Below, one piece after another: positions 1 to 7,182 of a stretch of DNA of 9,363 nt. The translations under genes were made by a program, and so were the position numbers. A model generated the notes under the pieces. It was not told where the DNA came from. It saw only the letters and a program-made list of their open reading frames with translations, and did no database searches. Every line of letters begins with the position of its first letter. Within the stretch, counting starts at the first letter, position 1. The stretch is from Gammaproteobacteria bacterium (lineage in GTDB: Bacteria; Gemmatimonadota; Gemmatimonadetes; Longimicrobiales; Gaopeijiaceae): NCBI GenBank assembly GCA_009843625.1, contig VYDD01000341.1:2481-11843 (forward strand), in the 5' to 3' direction.

Positions 1-2
1 AC

Positions 3-269
3 ATTGAAGTCTGCGTGCGCGACAAGACCAGGAGGTACGAGAATCACGTCCAGAAGGGCACCGTTAGGGTGGACTCGTACGACGAGTGGTGGCTGCTACT
101 CGTCGACAAGACGGGATCCTTCTTTCTGTCGGACCGCGAGAAACAGGAGATCAGAGACGCCTTGGCACCCACACCGCCGTGGTCGAAGATCGTGGTCATC
201 GACCAGCATACCGGTAGGCGTCTGGTTTCCTCGGAAGCAGAAGGTGCCAGGGCCCGTCGTTGTCCCTAG
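3..269 (+). CDS. 3' end of an unrecognised protein gene (5' end outside window)
   Basis: The frame is open from the first bases of the window to a TAG at 267-269, giving about 88 visible residues. The 5' end is missing, so the GTG at position 15 is probably an internal valine codon rather than the start. Codons are mostly GC-ended, which supports real coding. The visible part has alternating hydrophobic and charged stretches (YDEWWLLLVDKTGSFFLSD, then SKIVVIDQHTGRRLV), suggesting a compact beta-rich fold, and an Arg-rich tail (EGARARRCP). I see no signal peptide, membrane segment or catalytic motif and I do not recognise the family. An AGGAGG at 30-35 has no start codon at a suitable distance and looks incidental. 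It lies 159 bases upstream of the toxin gene; a short frame and a hairpin lie between them. Confidence 0.55.
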   Translation: MEVCVRDKTRRYENHVQKGTVRVDSYDEWWLLLVDKTGSFFLSDREKQEIRDALAPTPPWSKIVVIDQHTGRRLVSSEAEGARARRCP

Positions 270-280
270 CTGGAAGCCGC

Positions 281-306
281 CTGGTCCTCCACTACGAGGT
301 CACCAG
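281..306 (+). terminator. Hairpin after the first partial gene, possible weak terminator
   Basis: The arms CTGGT+CCTC (281-289) and GAGG+ACCAG (296-299 and 302-306) pair as a 9-bp stem with a 6-base loop and a 2-base bulge (TC at 300-301). The hairpin begins 12 bases after the TAG of the upstream gene, where a terminator would be expected. It is followed by TAATCG and not by a T-run, so it does not meet the usual intrinsic-terminator rule. It could instead be a transcript-end stabiliser or chance. Confidence 0.3.
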
Positions 307-312
307 TAATCG

Positions 313-432
313 ATGCGCGACGCACGAAGGGCGGGTAAGTCCGACATTGCGGAAGACGATCGCATTGAGCTTGTGCAGCCATCGGGCCTCAGCTTGACCG
401 AACGTACCGTTGCGCGTTACGTTCCGCCGTGA
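313..432 (+). CDS. Possible 39-aa small ORF or gene remnant overlapping the higB start
   Basis: An ATG at 313 opens a 39-codon frame ending in TGA at 430-432. Its stop overlaps the GTG start of the toxin gene (GTGA, 429-432), the arrangement usually seen with translational coupling. No clear ribosome binding site precedes the ATG. The N-terminal half is charged and unremarkable. The C-terminal part (GLSLTERTVARYVPP) resembles, from memory, the short segment just before the catalytic domain in some IS481/IS3-like integrases (pattern SERTVxRYxP). That would make it a relic of a decayed mobile element, but the match is short and untested. The alternative is that this stretch is simply the untranslated leader and operator of higBA. 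Reality as a protein is doubtful. Confidence 0.2.
   Translation: MRDARRAGKSDIAEDDRIELVQPSGLSLTERTVARYVPP
394..424 (+). promoter_or_regulatory. Putative higBA promoter with overlapping inverted-repeat operator
   Basis: A -35-like TTGACC (394-399) is followed, after 18 bases, by TACGTT (418-423), which keeps the first T, the A and the last T of the -10 consensus. A perfect 7-bp inverted repeat, GAACGTA (400-406) and TACGTTC (418-424), is separated by 11 bases. Its left arm begins directly after the -35 and its right arm covers the -10. HigA-type antitoxins are known to repress their own promoters by binding such palindromes, so this is a strong operator candidate. The predicted transcript start falls within a base or two of the higB GTG, so the toxin might be read from a nearly leaderless mRNA. 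The -10 match is only partial. Confidence 0.5.
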
Positions 433-710
433 TCAAGAGCTTCTCCGACAAGCGGGCTGCGGCCATCTTTTCCGGCCACGCCGTCAGGGGACTTCCGATA
501 CAGATACAGGGGCGGGCTCGAGCCAAGCTCCTGGCCATCGATGCAGCAACCAGACTGGAGGACTTGCGGGTGCCACCCGGTAACCGGCTCGAAGCCCTGC
601 GGGGAGACCGGAGTGGGTTCCACAGCATCCGCATCAACGAACAATGGCGCATCTGCTTCCGTTGGCGTGACGGTGAAGCATGGGATGTGGAGATCGTAGA
701 CTACCATTGA
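429..710 (+). CDS. higB: HigB-type toxin of a type II toxin-antitoxin system (RelE/ParE superfamily)
   Basis: This is a 93-residue protein, the normal length for HigB toxins, which cut mRNA in association with the ribosome when not held by HigA. The N-terminus MIKSFSDKRAAAIFSG, the central PPGNRLEALRGDR (49-61), the core HSIRINEQWRICFRW (65-79) and the C-terminal DVEIVDYH are hallmarks of the family. Basic residues R58, R68 and R74 and the terminal Y92-H93 are candidates for RNA binding and catalysis. As I recall it, the active-site His of the Proteus enzyme aligns with E55 here, so the catalytic set differs, as in many chromosomal homologues. The GTG start is fixed by the family's N-terminus. 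No Shine-Dalgarno sequence precedes it; the bases upstream are the putative operator. The stop is 16 bases before higA, giving the toxin-first order typical of higBA. Confidence 0.93.
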   Translation: MIKSFSDKRAAAIFSGHAVRGLPIQIQGRARAKLLAIDAATRLEDLRVPPGNRLEALRGDRSGFHSIRINEQWRICFRWRDGEAWDVEIVDYH

Positions 711-726
711 AGGGACTTGGCGACTC

Positions 727-1080
727 ATGACCATCAGGCGTGAAGACCTGGATCGCCAGCGGGTGGATTTCTCGGATGTGGCATCAGGGGAGAGGCTCCC
801 CCCGATACATCCCGGTGAGATTCTGCGGGACGATTTCCTCCGACCGATGGGACTCAGCGTGTACGGGCTGGCCCGGGCGCTGAGGGTTTCGCGACCGCGG
901 GTAAACGATATCGTCCTGGGACGGCGCGCCATCAGCGTTGACACTGCGCTTCGGCTGGGGCGTTACTTCGGGACCACTCCAGAGTTCTGGATCCATCTTC
1001 AGACCCGCTACGATCTCGATGTCGCCGAACGGACGATCCGGCCCACGATCGAGCACGAAATCGAACCCCGGGCGGCCTGA
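727..1080 (+). CDS. higA: HigA-type antitoxin, XRE-family DNA-binding protein
   Basis: This 117-residue partner of the upstream toxin should bind and neutralise HigB and repress the shared promoter. The HigA signature PIHPGEILRDDFLRPMGLS (26-44) is followed by a helix-turn-helix (about 44-72: LSVYGLARALRVSRPRVNDI, then GRRAIS) and the family's YFGTTPEFWIHLQTRYDL (80-97). The tail (RTIRPTIEHEIEPRAA) is polar and probably flexible. About 25 residues precede the usual family start (MTIRREDLDRQRVDFSDV...). This is longer than minimal HigA proteins but is acidic and in good codon bias, so I keep the ATG. A purine-rich AAGGGA at 710-715 overlaps the toxin stop and lies 11 bases from the ATG, a somewhat long spacing. 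It is co-transcribed with higB. Confidence 0.93.
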   Translation: MTIRREDLDRQRVDFSDVASGERLPPIHPGEILRDDFLRPMGLSVYGLARALRVSRPRVNDIVLGRRAISVDTALRLGRYFGTTPEFWIHLQTRYDLDVAERTIRPTIEHEIEPRAA

Positions 1081-1115
1081 CGAGTTCAAATAGCCCTGGG
1101 TTGACGGCCGCTTTT
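1072..1115 (+). terminator. Weak stem with T-run after higA
   Basis: GCGGCC (1072-1077, overlapping the last codons of higA) can pair with GGCCGC (1106-1111), which is followed directly by TTTT (1112-1115). The GC-rich stem and T-tract fit an intrinsic terminator separating higBA from the efflux operon. The 28-base loop is much longer than usual, however, so this may be chance in GC-rich DNA. Confidence 0.2.
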
Positions 1116-1198
1116 CCGCTTGCGCCGACCCCCTCCCCGGACCAGCTTTTCGGCATCACGTCGGACAGCTTCCGTGCACACAGGCAGGTGACCCGGCC

Positions 1199-2737
1199 AT
1201 GAACGTTCAGCAGACGCCTGCGCCCCTTGCGGCGCTGTCATCGCTGCTTCTCCTCGCAGCGTGCTCTCTCGCACCGGCGCCATCGGTGCCGGAGCCGGTC
1301 GCCGAGCTTCCCGACAGCTTCGAGGGGGGCGAGGAGTCGGGGACGTACGAAGCCAGGGAGTGGTGGACCACTTTCCAGGATCCGGCGCTCAACACCGTCA
1401 TCGACTCGGTGCTGGCCGCCAACTTCGACCTGGCCGAAGCGGTGGCCCGGGTGCAGCAGGCCAGGGCCCAGGCGGGGATTGCACGCGCATCGCTGCTTCC
1501 CGCCATCCAGGCCAGCGCGAACGTCAGCGACACGGACAACCCCTCCAACGCCGGCTTCGGCCAGCAGTTCCGCGAAATCGCGGGCGACCGCCTGCCCGGC
1601 TTCGAATTCCCCGAGCGCCTCGGCATCGAGACCTGGTCGCTGGGCGTCGACTTCGCCTACGAACTGGATTTCTGGGGACGCGCCCGCAACGATTCGCGGG
1701 CCGCCGGGCAGGAGTACCTGGCGTCGGAGTCGGACTACCACGCGGCGCGTATCGGCGTGCTGTCCGAGACCATCACGACCTACTTCGAGATCGCCGATCT
1801 GCGCAGGCGCGAAGCCCTCGCGCGCGCGACGATCGACGTGCTTCTTGAACGGGAGCAGCTCGCAGAGACCCGCTACGACCGCGGTCTGGTCACTTCCTTC
1901 GAACTCTACCAGGTTCGCCAGGAACTTCGGAACACGCAGGCCGCCCTTCCTCAGCTGGAGAGCCAGCTGGTCAACGCCGAAGGGCGTCTGGCCGTTCTGG
2001 TGGGCGGCTTCCGCGAGAAGCTCGACGCGATCCTCCCCGATTCGCTGGCGCCGCTGCCGTCGAGCGATCCCGTCTCCGCAGGGGTGCCGGCCGACCTCCT
2101 GGTTCAACGGCCGGATGTGCGCTCCGCGGGCCTGCGGCTCGAGGCCGCCCGCTTCACCATCGGCGCGCGCCGGGCCGAAATGCTCCCCTCCCTGTCGTTC
2201 TCGGGCACGATCGGGGTGCAGTCCGCGGACGCCGACGGGCTCTTCAATGTCGACCAGTGGTTTCGCAACCTGCTCGGCAACCTGACTGCGCCGATTTTCC
2301 AGGGGGGTCGCATCCGCAGCAACATCGCCGTCGCGCACGCCCGCTTCGGTCAGGCGGCGGCCGCCTACGGGCGCACCGTGGTGACGGCGGTTCACGAGGT
2401 GGAGACGGCGCTGGCCGCGCTCGGCAACGAAGGGCGGCGCCACGACTTCCTCGCATCGCAGCGGGACGAGGCCCGTGCCTCGGTCGAGCTGCAGTCGCGC
2501 CGCTACGCCGCCGGAGTGGGAGGTTACGTCGACTACCTCGACGCCGTGCGGGCGCTCCTCAACGTCGAGTCGACGCTCGCCGGTGCGCGCCGGGATCTGG
2601 CCCTGGCGCGCCTGGCGGTACACCGCTCCCTGGGCGGCGACTGGACCGTTCCACCCGAGGAGCTTGAGGGCCCGCGCATGGTGCCCGCCACCGAATCCGA
2701 AGGACCGGCCGACACGCCAACCGGGGGGACAGAATAG
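1199..2737 (+). CDS. Outer-membrane efflux lipoprotein, TolC/OprM (NodT) family
   Basis: This is the outer-membrane channel of the tripartite pump encoded with the next two genes. The 512-residue length is slightly above that typical for OprM-like proteins. A lipoprotein signal is visible: hydrophobic stretch, then lipobox LAAC with the acylated Cys at residue 22. Two outer-membrane efflux domains follow, about 55-265 and 295-480. Recognisable family segments are YELDFWGRAR (154-163), VPADLLVQRPDVRSAG (296-311) and PIFQGGRIRSNIAVA (365-379). Both halves contain long Ala/Arg/Glu-rich helices that form the periplasmic tunnel. The last 30 residues are acidic, Gly/Pro-rich and probably disordered. 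AGGTGA at 1186-1191, 7 bases before the ATG, supports the start. It is the first gene of the operon; its TAG abuts the adaptor's ATG. I see no convincing promoter in 1081-1198. Confidence 0.95.
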   Translation: MNVQQTPAPLAALSSLLLLAACSLAPAPSVPEPVAELPDSFEGGEESGTYEAREWWTTFQDPALNTVIDSVLAANFDLAEAVARVQQARAQAGIARASLLPAIQASANVSDTDNPSNAGFGQQFREIAGDRLPGFEFPERLGIETWSLGVDFAYELDFWGRARNDSRAAGQEYLASESDYHAARIGVLSETITTYFEIADLRRREALARATIDVLLEREQLAETRYDRGLVTSFELYQVRQELRNTQAALPQLESQLVNAEGRLAVLVGGFREKLDAILPDSLAPLPSSDPVSAGVPADLLVQRPDVRSAGLRLEAARFTIGARRAEMLPSLSFSGTIGVQSADADGLFNVDQWFRNLLGNLTAPIFQGGRIRSNIAVAHARFGQAAAAYGRTVVTAVHEVETALAALGNEGRRHDFLASQRDEARASVELQSRRYAAGVGGYVDYLDAVRALLNVESTLAGARRDLALARLAVHRSLGGDWTVPPEELEGPRMVPATESEGPADTPTGGTE

Positions 2738-3973
2738 ATGAGCCGCCGCCGCAGTTTTCTGATCGCTTCGGGCATCCTCGGGGGCGCCGTCGTCCTGGCG
2801 GCCGTCATGATCGCCCTGCGTCCCGACCCCCCGCTGCGCGAGCCGGGGTCGCAGGCGCCGTTCGTCACGACCGCCCTCGCCGCGGGCCGGGACGGCGCCA
2901 TCCCGGTCTACAGCGCGGGCACGGTGCGTCCTCGCGCCGAGATCGATGTCGCCGCCCAGATCAACGGCAAGGTCGCGTCGGTCGCGCCCGCGTTCCTGAG
3001 CGGCGGGCGCGTGAGTGCGGGAGAAGTCCTTTTCCGCATCGACGACGCGGACTACCTGAACCGCGTGCAGCAGGCGCGCGCCAACGTCGCCGCGCAGTTG
3101 GTAGCGCTCCTGCAGGCCGAGGAGGAGGCCCGCATTGCCCGCGCCGAATACGAGGGGTTCCTGCGCCGGCGGGCAGACGATGCCCCTCCTCCGGGCGAAG
3201 CGAGCCCGCTCACGCTCCGGGAGCCGCAACTGGCCGCCGCCCGGGCTGCGCTGGCGCGGGACAGCGCCGCTCTCGCCGACGCGGAGCTGGCGCTCTCGCG
3301 GACCGAAGTGCGCGCGCCCTTCAGCGGCATCGTGAGAACCGAGATGGTGGACGTCGGGCAGTTCGTCGCCGCCGGACAGGGCGTAGGCCGGCTCTACGCC
3401 GACGACGCCGTGGAGGTGGTGGTTCCGCTGTCGGACGCCGATGCGGCCCTCATCCCCGACCTCTGGATGCTGGATGCGGGTGATGGCGACGCAAGCGTCG
3501 AGGCCACAGTGATGGCCGAGTACGGAGATGCCTCGTACGCGTGGTCGGGATACGTGGACCGGGCTGAGGCCGCGCTGGACGAACAGACCCGCACGATCGA
3601 CGTGGTGGTGCGCGTCCCCGACCCGTTCGCGGGCGGTCGGGCGGCCACCCCGGAGGGCGACATCGCGGAAGCGGAAGACGGCCCGAGCGGTCCACCCCTT
3701 CTGGTCGGCCAGTTCGTGGAGGTGCGCATCGCCGGAGCCGCCCCGGAGCGCTACTTCACCGTGCCCCGTTCCGCGCTGCGGACCGGGAACGAAGTCTGGG
3801 CGCTGCGCCAGGACACTCTGGTCACCATCGTCCCGGTGGGCGTCCTGCAGCGTGCCGACGAACTCGTGTACGTCACCGGTGGCCTTGCGGAAGGACAGGC
3901 GGTTGTGCTGAGCGGCCTGCAGTTCGCCACCGAGGGCATGGTGGTGCGGACGAGCGCCGACGGGCCCGGATGA
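2738..3973 (+). CDS. RND efflux periplasmic adaptor subunit (membrane fusion protein, HlyD/AcrA-like)
   Basis: This 411-residue protein should bridge the permease and the outer-membrane channel. The N-terminal hydrophobic segment (about 6-27) has no lipobox Cys, so it is anchored by a membrane helix or cleaved. The first lipoyl half (about 61-105) contains EIDVAAQINGKVASV and ends in LFRIDDADYLNRV. An alpha-helical hairpin spans about 106-187, with a Pro/Asp-rich turn (RRADDAPPPGEASP). The second lipoyl half carries TEVRAPFSGIVRTEMVDVGQ (189-208), the family's RAPFxG motif. The beta-barrel (about 223-335) carries DEQTRTIDVVVRV, and a membrane-proximal domain (about 336-411) starts at YFTVPRSAL. 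An acidic, Gly/Pro-rich insertion (about 298-320) interrupts the barrel. The ATG follows the previous stop directly and the GGGGGGACAG just before it can serve as ribosome binding site. The end overlaps the permease start by four bases (ATGA). Confidence 0.95.
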   Translation: MSRRRSFLIASGILGGAVVLAAVMIALRPDPPLREPGSQAPFVTTALAAGRDGAIPVYSAGTVRPRAEIDVAAQINGKVASVAPAFLSGGRVSAGEVLFRIDDADYLNRVQQARANVAAQLVALLQAEEEARIARAEYEGFLRRRADDAPPPGEASPLTLREPQLAAARAALARDSAALADAELALSRTEVRAPFSGIVRTEMVDVGQFVAAGQGVGRLYADDAVEVVVPLSDADAALIPDLWMLDAGDGDASVEATVMAEYGDASYAWSGYVDRAEAALDEQTRTIDVVVRVPDPFAGGRAATPEGDIAEAEDGPSGPPLLVGQFVEVRIAGAAPERYFTVPRSALRTGNEVWALRQDTLVTIVPVGVLQRADELVYVTGGLAEGQAVVLSGLQFATEGMVVRTSADGPG

Positions 3974-6900
3974 GCCGGCCGGACGAGCACTCGCCGGACG
4001 AGCACTCGTCGAACGACCGGCCGCGGGAGGCGCGCGGCCCCATCGCCTACATGGCCCGCAACGGGGTCGCCGCCAACCTGCTCATGTTCTTCATTCTGGC
4101 GGCGGGCTTCGTCTCCCTGCGCGGCCTCGTACAGGAAGTCTTCCCGGAGATTTCCCTCGACCAGGTCGTCATCTCGGTTCCCTATCCCGGGGCCACGCCC
4201 GACGAGATCGAAGAGTCGATCCTGCGCAAGATCGAGGAACAGATCGAGGCGGTGGACGACGTCAAGGAGATCCGTTCGACGGCGGCCGAGGGGCGGGGGT
4301 CGGTAACGGTGGAACTCCAGTTGGGCGCCGACGTCGCGCGGGCACTGGACGACGTCAAGGCCCAGGTCGACCGGATCCAGACCTTCCCCGCCGGCGCGGA
4401 GCGCCCCGAGGTCAGCGAACTGACCAATCGCCAGAGCGTCATCCGCCTGGTGCTGTTCGGCGACGTGGGCGAGCGCACGCTCAAGGAGCTGGCGTACCGC
4501 ACCGAAGACGGGCTCTCGGCGCTTCCGGTGGTCTCCTACGTCGAAACGACGGGCATTCGCGACTACGAGATTTCCGTCGAGGTCCCTCTCCATCAGCTGC
4601 GGGCGCTGGGCCTGACCCTGGGGGACATCGCGGGCGCGGTGCGGGGCGGATCCCTTGACCTGTCCGCGGGAAGCATCGACACCCGGGACGAGGAGGTGCG
4701 CATCCGCACCACCGGGCAGAACTACACCCAGCACGACTTCGAGGACATCATCGTCCTCAGCCGGGTGGACGGCACCGTGGTGCGCCTGGGGGACATCGCC
4801 GAGGTGCGCGACGGCTTCCGCGACGTGGACCTGATCGCCCGCTTCCAGGGCCAGCCCGCCGTCTATGTGGAGGTCTTCCGGACCTCGGACGAGAAGGTGC
4901 TCGACATCGTTGCGGCGGTCGAAGAGCACCTGGAAGAGGAGGTCGTCCCGTCGCTGCCCGCCGGGGTGGGACTGGAGGTGTGGAACAACTCCGGCCAGAT
5001 CTTCGAGAGCCGCCTCGGGCTGCTGGTGAAGAACGGCCTCATCGGCCTGGCGCTCGTCCTGCTCTCGCTCACCCTCTTCCTGGATCTCAGGCTCGCGTTC
5101 TGGGTGGCGGTCGGCATCGCGGTGTCCTTCGTCGGCACCTTCGCCGTGATGAACTGGCTGGCCGTTTCGATCAACATGATGACGCTCTTCGCGTTCATCC
5201 TCGCCGTCGGCATCGTCGTCGACGACGCCGTGGTGGTGGGCGAAAACATCCATGCGGAGCGCGAGAAGGGCTGGCGCGGCGTGGACGCGTCCATCCGCGG
5301 GACCCGCCGCATCACGGGCCCGGTCATCTTCGCCGTCCTCACCACAGTGGTGGCGTTCTGCCCGCTGTTCCTCGTCCCGAGCGTCATGGGGAGGCTGATG
5401 ACGATGCTCCCCGTCGTCGTGATCTCCGTCCTCATGTTCTCGCTCGTCGAGTCGCTCCTGGTTCTGCCCAACCACCTGTCTCACATGCCGGATCCGGGGA
5501 GGCACCGGCGCCGGTCCCGGGATCACCTGGTCGCCCGCATCCAGCGGGCGGTCGATCGCGGGTTGAAGCGCTTCATCGCCGGGCCTCTCGACCGGGCCCT
5601 CAGGGTCGCGACCGCTCAGCCCGGGCTGGTCATCACGAGCGGGATCGCGCTCATCGTCCTCTCCGTCGCCATGGTGCCGGCGGGCATCATCCGGGTGAAT
5701 TTCATGCCCACGGTGGAGGCGGACCTGGTCACGGCCACGCTGGAGATGCCGGAAGGGACGCCCGCGGAGCGGACCTCCGAGATGGCCGATTTCCTGGCAG
5801 CGTCGGGATACCGGGCCATCACGCGTCTGTCCGCCGATGGCGGCGGATCGCTCCTCGAGGGGGTCAACTCGACGGTGGGGCAGGAGGCCCGGCAGATGCA
5901 GCCCTTTGGAGCCGGGCCCCCACCCGATCCGCGCCCCAACCTGGCGGCGGTGGAATTCAAGCTCGTAACCGCTGAATTCCGCGACGTGTCCGCGGCCGAC
6001 TTCCAGCAGGCGTGGCGGGAGGAACTGGGTCCCCTCCCCGCGGCGAAGGCGCTCACCATCACGGCCGAGCTGCTCAACTTCGGCTTTCCGGTTCACGTCG
6101 AGCTCGCCCACCCGGATCCCGGGCGTCTTACATCGGTCGCCGACAGCCTGATGGAGCGCTTGCGGGCGTTCGAGGGCGTGTTCGATGTCCGCGCGGACCA
6201 GGATCAGGGACTCAGGGAGATCCAGCTCGACCTGCGCCCGGAGGCCCGGACCATGGGGCTGACCCTGGATGCCCTGGCCCGCCAGGTGCGCTCCGCGTTC
6301 TTCGGCAACGAGGCGGTGCGCGTACAGCGCGGCCGCGAGGAGGTGCGCGTCTACGTTCGCCTGCCCGAAGAGGAACGCAACGCCATCGCGGACGTGGAGG
6401 AGTACCTGGTGCGCACGCCCATGGGAGGCGAGGTGCCGCTGGGCCGAGTCGCCTCGGTGCGCCTGGGAAGCTCGCCCACCACGATCCGGCGGACGGACGG
6501 AGAGCGGGTCATCACCGTCACTGCCGACGTCGACCGCGAAGTCATCACCGGCGGCGAGGTGACGGAGCAGCTTGCCGCGACCGTGCTTCCGGCACTGGCC
6601 GCCCGCGACCCGAGCCTCTCCTACAGCTTCGGAGGCCAACAGCAGGAGCAGGTGGAGTCCTTCGGCGCGCTGGCGAGCGGCTTCGCCCTGGCTCTGCTCG
6701 CCATCTACGCTCTGCTCGCGATCCCCTTCGGCTCCTACACCAAGCCCTTGATCGTCATGGCCGCCATCCCCTTCGGGATCATCGGCGCGATCGCGGGCCA
6801 CCTGCTGCTGGGGCTGCCCATGAGCATGATGTCGATGTTCGGCGTGATCGGCCTGAGCGGCGTCGTGGTGAACGATTCCCTGGTCATGATCGATTTCATC

Positions 6901-7182
6901 AACAATCGCCTCCGGCGGGGAATGCCCGGCAGGGAGGCGATCATCGACGGAGCCAAGGCGCGCTTCCGCCCGATCCTGCTTACGTCCGTGACCACCTTCC
7001 TGGGGGTGGCGCCGCTCGTCTTCGAGCGCAGCCTGCAGGCGCAGTTCCTGGTGCCGATGGCGGCTTCACTCGGCTTCGGAATCCTGTTTGCGACGGCGGT
7101 GCTGATGCTGATCGTGCCCGCCCTGACCATGGTGCACCACCGCCTCACCGAGGGACGATCGGTCGCTTCTCCTGCCGCTTAG
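3970..7182 (+). CDS. RND efflux transporter permease, AcrB/HAE1-type
   Basis: This 1070-residue inner-membrane proton/drug antiporter is the engine of the pump and is full length for the family (about 1,030-1,070). A polar 27-residue N-terminal tail precedes TM1 (about 33-52, NGVAANLLMFFILAAGF). The first periplasmic porter/docking region spans about 53-350, TM2-TM6 about 353-498, TM7 about 552-575, the second periplasmic region about 576-895 and TM8-TM12 about 897-1055. TM4 has the proton-relay pair D418-D419 in AVGIVVDDAVVVGENI. In TM10 the AcrB relay lysine is replaced: the segment reads GVVVNDSLVMIDF, with N968-D969. With SLVESLLVLPNHLSH (491-505) and RSLQAQFLVPMAASLGFG (1020-1037), this marks a divergent HAE1 subfamily. 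Substrate is unknown. Translation is coupled to the adaptor by the ATGA overlap. The stop overlaps that of the convergent peptidase gene. Confidence 0.95.
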   Translation: MSRPDEHSPDEHSSNDRPREARGPIAYMARNGVAANLLMFFILAAGFVSLRGLVQEVFPEISLDQVVISVPYPGATPDEIEESILRKIEEQIEAVDDVKEIRSTAAEGRGSVTVELQLGADVARALDDVKAQVDRIQTFPAGAERPEVSELTNRQSVIRLVLFGDVGERTLKELAYRTEDGLSALPVVSYVETTGIRDYEISVEVPLHQLRALGLTLGDIAGAVRGGSLDLSAGSIDTRDEEVRIRTTGQNYTQHDFEDIIVLSRVDGTVVRLGDIAEVRDGFRDVDLIARFQGQPAVYVEVFRTSDEKVLDIVAAVEEHLEEEVVPSLPAGVGLEVWNNSGQIFESRLGLLVKNGLIGLALVLLSLTLFLDLRLAFWVAVGIAVSFVGTFAVMNWLAVSINMMTLFAFILAVGIVVDDAVVVGENIHAEREKGWRGVDASIRGTRRITGPVIFAVLTTVVAFCPLFLVPSVMGRLMTMLPVVVISVLMFSLVESLLVLPNHLSHMPDPGRHRRRSRDHLVARIQRAVDRGLKRFIAGPLDRALRVATAQPGLVITSGIALIVLSVAMVPAGIIRVNFMPTVEADLVTATLEMPEGTPAERTSEMADFLAASGYRAITRLSADGGGSLLEGVNSTVGQEARQMQPFGAGPPPDPRPNLAAVEFKLVTAEFRDVSAADFQQAWREELGPLPAAKALTITAELLNFGFPVHVELAHPDPGRLTSVADSLMERLRAFEGVFDVRADQDQGLREIQLDLRPEARTMGLTLDALARQVRSAFFGNEAVRVQRGREEVRVYVRLPEEERNAIADVEEYLVRTPMGGEVPLGRVASVRLGSSPTTIRRTDGERVITVTADVDREVITGGEVTEQLAATVLPALAARDPSLSYSFGGQQQEQVESFGALASGFALALLAIYALLAIPFGSYTKPLIVMAAIPFGIIGAIAGHLLLGLPMSMMSMFGVIGLSGVVVNDSLVMIDFINNRLRRGMPGREAIIDGAKARFRPILLTSVTTFLGVAPLVFERSLQAQFLVPMAASLGFGILFATAVLMLIVPALTMVHHRLTEGRSVASPAA
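3979..4008 (+). repeat. Perfect 15-bp tandem repeat in the permease N-terminus
   Basis: CCGGACGAGCACTCG occurs twice head to tail, in frame, encoding PDEHS-PDEHS in the cytoplasmic tail ahead of TM1. The copies are identical at every base, including third positions, so the duplication looks recent or prone to slippage. A copy-number change would keep the frame and only lengthen or shorten the tail. Confidence 0.9.

Noticed and set aside
4..309. Plus-strand frame 4-309 overlapping the first partial gene
   Set aside because: Ser/Arg/Pro-rich out-of-frame translation. The overlapping frame ending at 269 has better codon bias and a plausible globular composition.
1238..3229. Minus-strand open frame of 663 codons antisense to the outer-membrane and adaptor genes
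   Set aside because: Same cause: a compositional shadow with no recognisable motif, spanning two genuine sense genes and their junction.
3751..6801. Minus-strand open frame of 1016 codons antisense to the permease and adaptor genes
   Set aside because: The translation is an Arg/His/Asp/Gly-rich, low-complexity sequence with no domain. It is open only because the sense gene uses GC-ended codons, which suppress antisense stops. The sense strand has clear conserved domains throughout.
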